8,444 nucleotides of DNA from an uncultured Candidatus Competibacteraceae bacterium (GTDB taxonomy: Bacteria > Pseudomonadota > Gammaproteobacteria > Competibacterales > Competibacteraceae). Under the pieces are notes generated by a model. That model was not told the DNA's origin. It was given only the letters and a program-made list of their open reading frames with translations, and searched no databases. Shown piece by piece: positions 1-6,514 of this stretch. The position numbers and the translations under genes were made by a program. The stretch is from positions 1 through 8,444 of the forward strand of contig CALMNY010000345.1 of the NCBI GenBank assembly GCA_937872125.1. The letters are read 5' to 3'. Each line of letters opens with the position of its first letter. The stretch's first letter is position 1.

Positions 1-309
1 CACCGACGCGGAGGCCAGCAGCGCCACCAGGGTCAACAGGGTGGCCAGCAGCACCATCGGCAGGGACAGCCCATCCACCCCCAGCGCGTAGGAAACCCCA
101 AGGGCGGGACTCCACAACACCTGTTCGACAAACTGGATCGCCGCCGTGGTGCGGTCGAAGGCGGCGATCAGGCTCCAGGCCAGCGCCAGCGCCAGCCCGG
201 CATGGAACAGGGCCACTGCGCGGATGAGACGGGGCTGGGCCGCCGGCAGGAAGGCGACCAGAACCGCGCCAAAGAACGGCGCCCACAGGATGAAGCTGAG
301 CATTTTCAT
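1..309 (-). CDS. nuoM: NADH-quinone oxidoreductase subunit M-type protein (NuoM/NdhD family), N-terminal part, cut by the window edge
   Basis: Reading the minus strand from 309 gives 103 uninterrupted codons to base 1, beginning MKMLSFILWAPFFGAVLVAF. A first hydrophobic helix (about residues 3-22) is followed by a second (about 30-47). A loop with FVEQVLWSP comes next, then the family hallmark ALGVDGLSLPMVLLATL leading into another helix. That order is the usual N-terminus of NuoM/NdhD, an antiporter-like, proton-translocating membrane subunit of complex I. The related MrpD and hydrogenase-subunit paralogues share much of this fold, so the exact complex cannot be settled from about 100 residues. 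The start is uncertain: ATGs at 324, 309 and 303 are all in frame and none has a convincing Shine-Dalgarno. 309 was chosen because a weak GGA lies about 10 nt upstream. The gene is transcribed away from the operon at 722, and the next genes of its own operon would lie left of the window. Confidence 0.8.
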   Translation of the reverse strand, partial: MKMLSFILWAPFFGAVLVAFLPAAQPRLIRAVALFHAGLALALAWSLIAAFDRTTAAIQFVEQVLWSPALGVSYALGVDGLSLPMVLLATLLTLVALLASASV

Positions 310-452
310 GGTCGGTAAATCCATTGCTGGCGTCAGGAGTAGCGTCCGCCCATGATCATCGCATACTGCATGAGAGCGGGATAGGCTCCCATTGCGGCGA
401 ATCGGCAGGGTTGGCCGGCGCTTGCCGGGTCGCTTCGTCCAGGCCGCGCCAG

Positions 453-480
453 AATATTCCACGTGGAATAGTCCGCCGCC
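453..480 (+). repeat. Palindrome-containing repeat, copy 1
   Basis: This is the first of three identical 28-bp units. Each has AA, then the perfect 16-bp palindrome TATTCCACGTGGAATA (here 455-470), then GTCCGCCGCC. A 12-bp spacer beginning TTCACGCCC separates it from copy 2. The palindrome has a CACGTG core and matches the parS-type ParB site TGTTCCACGTGGAACA (recalled from pseudomonads) at 14 of 16 positions. Only the symmetrical second base on each side differs. Confidence 0.9.
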
Positions 481-492
481 TTCACGCCCCCA

Positions 493-520
493 AATATTCC
501 ACGTGGAATAGTCCGCCGCC
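493..520 (+). repeat. Palindrome-containing repeat, copy 2
   Basis: This is the second identical 28-bp unit, with its palindrome at 495-510, exactly 40 bp after that of copy 1. It is followed by a spacer beginning TTCACGCCC, as after copy 1, but one base longer, which makes the next interval 41 bp. The likeness of the spacers indicates that an approximately 40-bp block was duplicated in tandem rather than three sites arising separately. Confidence 0.9.
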
Positions 521-533
521 TTCACGCCCTCAA

Positions 534-561
534 AATATTCCACGTGGAATAGTCCGCCGCC
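534..561 (+). repeat. Palindrome-containing repeat, copy 3
   Basis: This is the third identical 28-bp unit, with its palindrome at 536-551, 41 bp after copy 2. The repeat ends here: the following bases (GTGCGCTTCAGGG) do not match the TTCACGCCC spacer. The array therefore comprises three palindromes in about 109 bp, all in the same orientation as judged by the asymmetric GTCCGCCGCC tail. Confidence 0.9.
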
Positions 562-575
562 GTGCGCTTCAGGGT

Positions 576-605
576 CTGGTTTCCGTGCTCCCGCGTGGGA
601 ACCAG
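576..605 (+). repeat. Strong hairpin (extragenic palindrome-like), 13-bp stem with TCCC loop
   Basis: The arm CTGGTTTCCGTGC (576-588) pairs with GCGTGGGAACCAG (593-605) around the tetraloop TCCC. In plus-strand RNA all 13 positions pair, three of them as G-U wobbles (582/599, 585/596, 586/595). In minus-strand RNA those three would be A-C mismatches. The sequence resembles the GTTCCCACGC...GCGTGGGAAC type of extragenic palindrome seen in many proteobacterial genomes (recalled, not searched). No T-run follows, so it is not an obvious intrinsic terminator. It lies about 115 bp upstream of the gene at 722 and would sit in the 5' leader if transcription starts upstream of it. Confidence 0.6.
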
Positions 606-712
606 GCGATCAGTTCCGATGAGGGGCAACCGGTTTTTCCGAAGTGGGGAGGCGTCTTCTGCTGACGGCTGTTATGCTTATCCGATTCGCACCGCGCCTT
701 GCAGCCTGTGCT

Positions 713-716
713 GGAG
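713..716 (+). promoter_or_regulatory. Ribosome binding site GGAG deciding the start at 722
   Basis: GGAG is spaced 5 nt from the ATG at 722. The upstream in-frame ATG at 644 and the downstream ATG at 758 do not have a comparable Shine-Dalgarno. This favours a 78-aa product over the 104-aa reading. Confidence 0.5.
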
Positions 717-721
717 CGCAG

Positions 722-958
722 ATGCCGCCTTTGAATCCACCGGGTCAAATCCAAACCATGCGCTTCGAGGAATTATCATTGCCGGACCGTTACGCCGCTG
801 AATCGGCCGCCAGCCGGTTCCTGGGGCAACACCGCTACATCAGCCTGGATGAGGCTTGCCAGACGCTCGATTTGACCTTGCCCCAACTCTGGAGCCAGAT
901 CATGCAGGACCGAGGTTTGCCAGACTGTGATCCACCCGTGTTCGCGCCTTTTGCCTGA
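722..958 (+). CDS. Hypothetical protein, 78 aa, first gene of the operon
   Basis: This small soluble protein starts MPPLNPPGQIQTMRFEELSL and ends DPPVFAPFA. I do not recognise a family. Residues from about 40 to 65 (ISLDEACQTLDLTLPQLWSQ and on) have the spacing of a helix-turn-helix, with DEACQTL as a possible first helix and LPQLWSQIM as a second. No partner domain supports DNA binding, and the similarity may be superficial. The start at 722 rests on a GGAG 5 nt upstream; an in-frame ATG at 644 would add 26 residues with a different composition. The stop is 18 bp before the DUF4178 gene, on the same strand, which argues for co-transcription and for this being a real gene. No signal peptide or membrane helix is visible. 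Confidence 0.55.
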   Translation: MPPLNPPGQIQTMRFEELSLPDRYAAESAASRFLGQHRYISLDEACQTLDLTLPQLWSQIMQDRGLPDCDPPVFAPFA

Positions 959-976
959 AGAGGCGGGCTAACAGCC

Positions 977-2914
977 ATGAAAACTGCCAACTGTCCCTCC
1001 TGCGGCGCTGCGATTACTTTCCAGTCGGCTGTTTCCATCCTGACGGTCTGCGCCTACTGCAAGAGCACCCTGATCCGCCACGATCTGGAACTGGAAAACA
1101 TCGGCCAGATGGCGGAACTGCTGCCGGACCCTTCGCCCATTCAACTGGGAACTGAAGGCGTTTATCGCAAGACCCGGTTCACCGTGGTTGGGCGCATCCA
1201 GTTGCGCTACAGCCAGGGCCTCTGGAACGAATGGTATCTGCTGTTCGAGAATCAGCGAGGCGGCTGGCTGGGCGAAACGCTGGGCAACTATGCGGTGACG
1301 TTCCTGATCCAGCCGCCCGAACCGCTGCCGCCCTTCGCCGAACTGCGCGCCGGCCAGAACGTGACGCTGAAAGGCCGGGCGTTCCAGGTCACCAACATCG
1401 AAAGCAGCCGCTGCATCGCCGGCGAGGGCGAATTGCCGATTCGAGTTGGCCCCGGCTACGACGCGCCGGTCGTGGACTTGCAAGCCGGCGGCAACGTCTT
1501 CGCTACTCTGGATTACAGCGAAACGCCGCCGCTGGTGTTCGTCGGCGAGCAGGTGCGGTTCGACGATCTCAAGCTGACCCGCCTGCGGGAAGTCATGCCA
1601 GCCGGTTGGGAACCCGACGCCGGCATCCAGGCGGAATCCTTCCAGTGTCCCGGTTGCGGCAGTGCGTTGACCATCCGCGCCAAGGGTCAGACGGACACCC
1701 TGGCCTGCGGGACCTGCGGTTCGATCATGGACATCACCGATCCGAATTTCCGCATCCTGTCCCGGTTCCAGGCCAAGGTCAAATACGAGCCACTGATTCC
1801 GCTGGGCGCGCACGGCACGCTGGAAGACACCGACTACGAAGCCATCGGTTATCTGCGGCGGCGGGTGACCGTGGAAGGCGTAGATTATGAGTGGAGCGAA
1901 ACTTTGCTCTTCCACCGGCAACAGGGCTTCCGCTGGCTGGTGGAATACAACGGCCACTGGAGCCTGGTTCGGACCACCACTGAACCGCCGCTGGCGACCG
2001 GTTACGGCGCGCAGGGCCGGGCTGTTTACCAGAGCCGGACTTACCGCCATTTCCAGACCGCCGCCGCCGAAGTCAGCTATGTGCTGGGCGAATTCTACTG
2101 GCGGGTCGAAGTGGGCGAACGCTGTGAAATCAGCGATTACATCGCCCCGCCATTCCAGTTAAGCCAGGAGCGAACGGACAAGGAACTCGTTTGGTCGCAG
2201 GCTGAGTACCTCGAACCGGAAACGGTCAAAACGGCGTTCCAGCTTGAACAGCCACTGCCAGTAAAAGTGGGCGTCGGCGCCTGTCAGCCTTCCCCTTACG
2301 AGGCGCAACGCCCCCGGTTCCGGCGGCTGCGCTGGCTGTTCCTGGGCGTTCTGCTGCTGGGCCAGATCGCAACCGTCACTTTGTCCTCCGATCAACGGGT
2401 CCACCAGCAAACCTTTGTCTTCAACGCCGAAACCAAGGACAAAACGCTGACCTCGGAACCGTTCGCGTTGAGCGGGCGCGATTCCAACCTGGTCATCCGC
2501 GCCGAGACCAACCTGGATAACAACTGGATTTATCTCGATCTGGCGCTGATCGAACGCGATACCGGCGCCAGCGTCGCGATAGGCCGCGAGCTTAGCTATT
2601 ACCAGGGCGTAGACGAAGGCGAACGGTGGTCGGAAGGCAACGCCAGCGACGAAGCGGTGTTGTCCGGGATTCCCGCCGGTCTCTACTATCTGAGCGTCGA
2701 GGGCGAACTGCCCTCCACTTTGCCCACCGTCACCTGCACCCTGACGGTGTTCCGTGACGTGCCCAGTTGGAGCAACTTTTTCCTGGCGCTGCTAGGCTTA
2801 CTGGTTGTGCCGTTGCTGTTTTACTGGCGAGCGCGGGCCTTCGAGCGCGCCCGCTGGGCGGAAAGCGATCACGGCCCTTCGGGTAAGGGCGAAACGGATG
2901 ATGACGATGAATAA
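977..2914 (+). CDS. DUF4178-type membrane protein with two zinc ribbons, 645 aa
   Basis: The protein is an internal duplication. Zinc ribbon 1 (C6-x2-C9 ... C25-x2-C28) is followed by a beta-rich module at about 55-200 containing LWNEWYLLFENQRGGWL. Zinc ribbon 2 (C224-x2-C227 ... C244-x2-C247) is followed by a second such module at about 268-430 containing YEWSETLLFHRQQGFRWLVE. These modules match my memory of DUF4178 (Pfam PF13785), whose molecular function is unknown. A transmembrane helix (about 452-470) leads into a beta-sandwich-like segment (about 475-595), and a second helix (about 600-617) precedes a basic stretch and the acidic tail DDDDE. The expected topology is cytoplasmic zinc ribbons and DUF4178 modules, an extracytoplasmic middle domain and a short cytoplasmic tail. 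DUF4178 genes often sit with DUF350 and polyamine genes (speD, speE), but none of these is in the window. A weak purine-rich AGAGGCGGG lies before the ATG. The gene is flanked by gaps of 18 bp upstream and 27 bp downstream. Confidence 0.85.
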   Translation: MKTANCPSCGAAITFQSAVSILTVCAYCKSTLIRHDLELENIGQMAELLPDPSPIQLGTEGVYRKTRFTVVGRIQLRYSQGLWNEWYLLFENQRGGWLGETLGNYAVTFLIQPPEPLPPFAELRAGQNVTLKGRAFQVTNIESSRCIAGEGELPIRVGPGYDAPVVDLQAGGNVFATLDYSETPPLVFVGEQVRFDDLKLTRLREVMPAGWEPDAGIQAESFQCPGCGSALTIRAKGQTDTLACGTCGSIMDITDPNFRILSRFQAKVKYEPLIPLGAHGTLEDTDYEAIGYLRRRVTVEGVDYEWSETLLFHRQQGFRWLVEYNGHWSLVRTTTEPPLATGYGAQGRAVYQSRTYRHFQTAAAEVSYVLGEFYWRVEVGERCEISDYIAPPFQLSQERTDKELVWSQAEYLEPETVKTAFQLEQPLPVKVGVGACQPSPYEAQRPRFRRLRWLFLGVLLLGQIATVTLSSDQRVHQQTFVFNAETKDKTLTSEPFALSGRDSNLVIRAETNLDNNWIYLDLALIERDTGASVAIGRELSYYQGVDEGERWSEGNASDEAVLSGIPAGLYYLSVEGELPSTLPTVTCTLTVFRDVPSWSNFFLALLGLLVVPLLFYWRARAFERARWAESDHGPSGKGETDDDDE

Positions 2915-2941
2915 TCCACGAACCCTGGAGAACGCCAGCTC

Positions 2942-3082
2942 ATGCTGTACCGGAGTTATGTGATTAGCGGCATCCTGATTCTGGCGCTGTTCGCCACCGC
3001 GCAATACCGGGGTTGGAGCATCTTCAGCGCCAGTGAAGCTAAAAGCCCGCCGGGTACGGCGCGGGGTATTTATCACAAGTAG
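2942..3082 (+). CDS. Small single-pass membrane protein, 46 aa
   Basis: The frame starting at 2942 encodes MLYRSYVISGILILALFATA, continues QYRGWSIFSASEAKSPPG and ends TARGIYHK with TAG at 3080-3082. One hydrophobic helix spans about residues 7-20. It is preceded by a short N-terminus with one Arg and followed by a polar tail of about 25 residues. GGAG at 2927-2930 lies 11 nt upstream of the ATG, a longish but usable spacing. The gene sits 27 bp after the DUF4178 stop and 5 bp before the CheB/CheR start, filling the gap between them almost exactly. I do not recognise a named family. The position suggests it is a partner of the DUF4178 membrane protein, which is inference. At 46 codons it would be missed by common length cut-offs. 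Confidence 0.7.
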   Translation: MLYRSYVISGILILALFATAQYRGWSIFSASEAKSPPGTARGIYHK

Positions 3083-3083
3083 G
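3077..3083 (+). promoter_or_regulatory. Ribosome binding site AAGTAGG overlapping the previous stop codon
   Basis: The purine-rich AAGTAGG lies 4 nt before the ATG at 3088 and contains the TAG stop of the 46-aa gene (3080-3082). Ribosomes terminating on the small gene would cover this site, so the fusion protein is probably translationally coupled to it. Confidence 0.4.
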
Positions 3084-3087
3084 CACG

Positions 3088-6000
3088 ATGCAAGACCACG
3101 ATCCCCAATCAGGGGCTGAAAGTTCAGCCCCGATTTACTACGTCGGCGTTGGCGCTTCAGCCGGTGGGCTGGAGGCGCTGGAGTCCTTCTTCACCCCGAT
3201 GCCCGCCGAGAGCGGCATGGCCTTCATCGTCATCCAGCACCTCTCGCCCGACTACAAAAGCATGATGGTCGAGCTGCTCTCCAAGCGCACCACCATGCCA
3301 GTCCGGCGCGCTGAGGAAGGTATGCGGGTCGAGGCCAACTCGGTCTATCTCATCCCGCCCAAGAAAAATCTGTCCATCTTCCACGGCAAACTGCTGCTCA
3401 GCGAATCCGACCACTCGCGGGGCATCAACCTGCCCATTGACGTGTTCCTGCGTTCGCTGGCCGACGATCAGGGGGAAAAGGCCATCGGCGTCATCCTGTC
3501 GGGCACCGGCAGCGACGGGGTGCGCGGCATCCGGGCGATCAAGGAAGCCGGCGGCATGGTCATGGCGCAGAGCGAGGAATCGGCCCGGTTCGACGGGATG
3601 CCCCGCGCCGCGATTTCCACCGGGCTGGCGGATTTCATCCTGCCGCCTGATGAAATGCCGCCAAAGCTGCTGTCGTTCATCAGCCATCCCTACGCCGCCA
3701 AAACCGACCGGCCGCAAACGCTGCTGTCGGACGAGGACGGCCTGACCCGCATCTTTGCCCTGCTGCGCGAACGCACGCGGGTGGATTTCACCTTCTACAA
3801 GCCCAGCACCGTAGTTCGGCGCATCGAACGGCGCATGACGGTCAACCAGATTCACGACCTGCGCGACTACGTCAAATTCATGGAGAGCTATTCGGGCGAG
3901 GCGATGGCGCTGTACCGTGAACTGCTGATTGGCGTCACCAGCTTTTTCCGCGACCGCGCCGTGTTCGACGAACTGGAGGCTCATTACCTGCCCGCGTTAT
4001 TCGAGCGGGTGGAAGCCCGCGAGGTCCGGTTCTGGGTGGCGGGCTGTTCCACCGGCGAGGAAGCCTATTCGCTGGCCATGCTGAGCCGCGAGGTCCTGGG
4101 AAGTCTGGGCAAGCGGCTCGATGTCAAGATTTTCGCCACCGACCTCGACCGGGACGCCATCCTGCGCGCCAGCGGCGGCGTCTATCCCGAAAGCATCGCC
4201 GCCGATCTGTCGCCGAAGTACCTGGCGCGGTACTTCCAGCGCCGGGAAGACCACTACCAGATCGACCGCTCCATCCGGGAAATGGTGGTCTTCGCCCAGC
4301 ACAACCTCATCAAGGATCCGCCGTTTACCAACATCGAACTGGTCAGTTGTCGCAACCTGCTCATCTACCTGCAACCGGTGTTGCAACGCAAGGCCATGGA
4401 ATTGATGAACTTCTCGCTCAATCCCCAAGGCATCCTGCTCTTGGGCAGCAGCGAGACGACCGGCGAGCTGGCCGACCTGTTCGAGCCGCTGCACCAGAAA
4501 TTCAAGCTCTACGCCTCCAAGGGCAAGCGCCGTCCCACCCGCGACGGTCCGGAGTTTTCCACTGTGCCGGAAGTGCGCCCGTGGCAAAATCGCGCCCGCG
4601 CCGCCGGCGGGCCATGGCTGCGCAGCCACGAGGAAGAGCGGATGCTCGACCGCTTCCTGCAATCACTCGCCGGGGATTACGTCCCGCTGGCGGTGGTGGT
4701 GAACGAGCAGATGGAAGTGCTGCATATCCTGGGCGAGTCGGAGGGCTATTTCCGGCTGCCGTCCGGCCGGCTGATGAACGACATCACCAAGATCGCGGTG
4801 AAGGATTTGGCCATCCCGCTGGCCACCGGCTTGCAAAAGGTGTTCAAGACCGGCGAGGAACTCAAGTACACCAGCATCCGGCTCAAATGGCGTGACGAGA
4901 CCCACAACGTCCAGATCCGCATTCGACCGCTGCCAGGGAAAAAAGGCCAGGAGCCACTGGCGGTCGTGTTCGTCGAGGAAATGACCCCGCAGATGAAGGA
5001 GCCGGCTGCCAGCAGCGCGCAGGTCTTTGACGTCAGCCAGGAAGCCGAACAACGGATCCATGATCTGGAGCAGGAACTGCAGTTCTCGCGGGAAAACCTG
5101 CAAGCCACCATCGAGGAACTGGAAACCTCGAACGAAGAGTTGCAGGCGACCAACGAGGAACTGCTCGCCAGTAATGAGGAACTGCAAAGCACCAATGAAG
5201 AATTGCAGTCGGTCAATGAGGAACTGCATACGGTCAATGCTGAATACCAGAGCAAGATTATCGAGTTGACCGAACTGAATAACGATCTGGACAACCTGAT
5301 GGCCAGCACCCGGATCGGCACCCTGTTCCTGGATGAAAACCTGGCGGTTCGCCGCTTCACGCCTGAAATCCGCCGGGTTCTTAAAATTCTGGACAGCGAT
5401 ATTGGCCGCCCCGTCAATCATCTGGTTCACACCCTGGTGAAAGTGGACCTGTTTGCGCTGATCGCCGAAGTCGCCCGCTCCGCTACCGAACAGGAACGGG
5501 AGGTTCGCACCGAGGACGGCGCCTGGCTGCTCATGCGCCTCCTGCCTTATCGAGTGGGCGCGGGAACCGTGTCCGGCGTGGTGCTGACTTTCACCGACAT
5601 CGGCCTGCTCAAAACCACCCAGAATGCGCTGTCCGACCGCGAAACCTGGTTGCACAGCCTCTATCGCGCCGCGCCAGTGGGGATCGGTCGGGTTGTCGTC
5701 CGCCGATTTCTGGAAGTCAACGAGCGGGTCTGCCAAATGCTGGGCTACGCCCGCGAGGAGTTGATCGGCCAGAGCGTGCGTCTGGTTTATCCTTCGGATG
5801 AGGAATTCGAGTTCGTGGGCCGGGAGAAGTACGAACAGATTCGGACGCGGGGTGTGGGGATGGTGGAGACGCGCTGGCGGCGCAAGGACGGCAGCTTTTT
5901 TCCCGTACTGCTCAGTTCTTCGCCCCTGAATCCGGCCCATCCCGATGCGGGATCCACGTTTACCGTGCTCGATATTTCCAGCCGCAAGCAGGCGGTCGAA

Positions 6001-6504
6001 CAGGCCAGGGCCAGTGAGGCGCGCTATCGCCAGCTCTTCGACACCATGGCGGAAGGGGTGGTGTATCAAAACGCCGACGGCGAAATCATCTCCGCCAATC
6101 CGGCGGCCTGCCGCATCCTGGGCCTGTCGAACGACCAGATCAACGGGCGAACTTCCGCCGATCCCAACTGGCGGGCAATCGGTGAGGATGGCGCGGAATT
6201 GCCCGGCGACCAGCATCCCTCCATGATCGCCCTGCGCACCGGCCAGCCGGTGACCGGCGCCGTGATGGGGATTTTCAACCCCCAGCTTGGGCAGACCCGC
6301 TGGATTCGCGTCAACGCCATCCCGCTGTTCGAACCGGACGACAACAGTCCCGGCCAGGTTTACGCCACATTCGACGACATCACCGAGGTTGTCGAATCCA
6401 CGCGCGCCCTGGCCCGCGTCCAGGACGAGTTGCGGCAAATCGGAACGACGGGGCCAGGCGACGCCGGACATTCCGGCCAGCCAGCGCCCGGCTTCGTGAA
6501 TTAG
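3088..6504 (+). CDS. CheB methylesterase-CheR methyltransferase-PAS fusion sensory protein, 1138 aa
   Basis: Domains run in this order. The CheB methylesterase (about 15-200) has its expected triad: S24 in GASAGG, H51 in QHLSPDY and D143 in GTGSDG. The CheR methyltransferase (about 218-475) has the helical motif ELLIGVTSFFRD, an AdoMet-binding loop VAGCSTGEEAYSLAM (317-331) and FATDLDRDAI, and ends in NIELVSCRNLLIYL. A PAS-like segment (about 520-632) is followed by a coiled coil of six heptads (676-717), then PAS regions at about 733-840, 852-965 and 973-1105. In chemosensory systems CheB demethylates/deamidates and CheR methylates receptor glutamates. In such fusions the modules often regulate PAS-linked signalling, and their true substrate is unclear. 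No receiver precedes CheB. There is no kinase, GGDEF or EAL domain, and the protein ends in an unusual Gly/Pro-rich tail (about 1119-1138). The next gene supplies a kinase 10 bp downstream. Confidence 0.93.
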   Translation: MQDHDPQSGAESSAPIYYVGVGASAGGLEALESFFTPMPAESGMAFIVIQHLSPDYKSMMVELLSKRTTMPVRRAEEGMRVEANSVYLIPPKKNLSIFHGKLLLSESDHSRGINLPIDVFLRSLADDQGEKAIGVILSGTGSDGVRGIRAIKEAGGMVMAQSEESARFDGMPRAAISTGLADFILPPDEMPPKLLSFISHPYAAKTDRPQTLLSDEDGLTRIFALLRERTRVDFTFYKPSTVVRRIERRMTVNQIHDLRDYVKFMESYSGEAMALYRELLIGVTSFFRDRAVFDELEAHYLPALFERVEAREVRFWVAGCSTGEEAYSLAMLSREVLGSLGKRLDVKIFATDLDRDAILRASGGVYPESIAADLSPKYLARYFQRREDHYQIDRSIREMVVFAQHNLIKDPPFTNIELVSCRNLLIYLQPVLQRKAMELMNFSLNPQGILLLGSSETTGELADLFEPLHQKFKLYASKGKRRPTRDGPEFSTVPEVRPWQNRARAAGGPWLRSHEEERMLDRFLQSLAGDYVPLAVVVNEQMEVLHILGESEGYFRLPSGRLMNDITKIAVKDLAIPLATGLQKVFKTGEELKYTSIRLKWRDETHNVQIRIRPLPGKKGQEPLAVVFVEEMTPQMKEPAASSAQVFDVSQEAEQRIHDLEQELQFSRENLQATIEELETSNEELQATNEELLASNEELQSTNEELQSVNEELHTVNAEYQSKIIELTELNNDLDNLMASTRIGTLFLDENLAVRRFTPEIRRVLKILDSDIGRPVNHLVHTLVKVDLFALIAEVARSATEQEREVRTEDGAWLLMRLLPYRVGAGTVSGVVLTFTDIGLLKTTQNALSDRETWLHSLYRAAPVGIGRVVVRRFLEVNERVCQMLGYAREELIGQSVRLVYPSDEEFEFVGREKYEQIRTRGVGMVETRWRRKDGSFFPVLLSSSPLNPAHPDAGSTFTVLDISSRKQAVEQARASEARYRQLFDTMAEGVVYQNADGEIISANPAACRILGLSNDQINGRTSADPNWRAIGEDGAELPGDQHPSMIALRTGQPVTGAVMGIFNPQLGQTRWIRVNAIPLFEPDDNSPGQVYATFDDITEVVESTRALARVQDELRQIGTTGPGDAGHSGQPAPGFVN
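5113..5238 (+). repeat. Six 21-bp coding repeats encoding EEL-type heptads (coiled coil)
   Basis: Residues 676-717 of the fusion protein read as six successive heptads: EELETSN, EELQATN, EELLASN, EELQSTN, EELQSVN and EELHTVN. The DNA shows the same period of 21 bp with third-position variation (GAGGAACTG, GAAGAGTTG, GAGGAACTG and so on), so the protein pattern is maintained by selection rather than by recent duplication. This segment is a known, highly conserved signature between the CheR and PAS parts of CheB/CheR-PAS fusions. It is expected to form a parallel dimeric coiled coil that passes signals between the enzymatic and sensory halves. Confidence 0.85.
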
Positions 6505-6514
6505 AGAAAACGCT

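Larger units (their letters stand above)
325..721. other. Divergent intergenic region with palindromic repeats and a hairpin
   Basis: About 400 bp lie between the minus-strand nuoM-like start and the plus-strand gene at 722. I see no convincing protein gene here. Open frames exist on both strands, but they translate the repeated palindromes and lack ribosome sites. The stretch contains three copies of a 28-bp repeat (453-561) and a strong hairpin (576-605). About 115 bp of apparently unique leader follows before the gene at 722. Promoters for both divergent genes should lie here. I could not find a convincing sigma-70 pair; TATGCT at 673-678 is the best -10-like sequence for the rightward gene, without a good -35. 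Confidence 0.6.

Noticed and set aside
333..392. Minus-strand 19-codon frame beginning MGAYPALMQY and ending GGRYS, just upstream of the nuoM-like start
   Set aside because: Position suggested a leader peptide or the end of an upstream gene, but there is no Shine-Dalgarno. The open frame further upstream only translates the repeats.
453..561. Three evenly spaced repeats considered as a short CRISPR array
   Set aside because: The 12-13 bp spacers are far too short and nearly identical, each repeat has an internal full palindrome, and no cas gene is near.
324..665. Plus-strand open frame of 113 codons through the repeat array
   Set aside because: Its middle simply translates the palindromic repeats (NIPRGIV and STWNSPP motifs). 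It overlaps the nuoM-like start, and it has no ribosome site or recognisable domain.
644..721. Upstream extension of the 78-aa gene to an ATG at 644
   Set aside because: The added residues (MGRRLLLTAVMLIRFAPRL and on) could resemble a signal segment. However, the ATG at 722 has a well-spaced GGAG and the extension shows no link to the rest of the protein.
968..2050. Long minus-strand open frame opposite the DUF4178 gene
   Set aside because: It is a mirror frame produced by GC-rich codons. The plus-strand frame has zinc ribbons and clear domain structure, and the minus frame has none.
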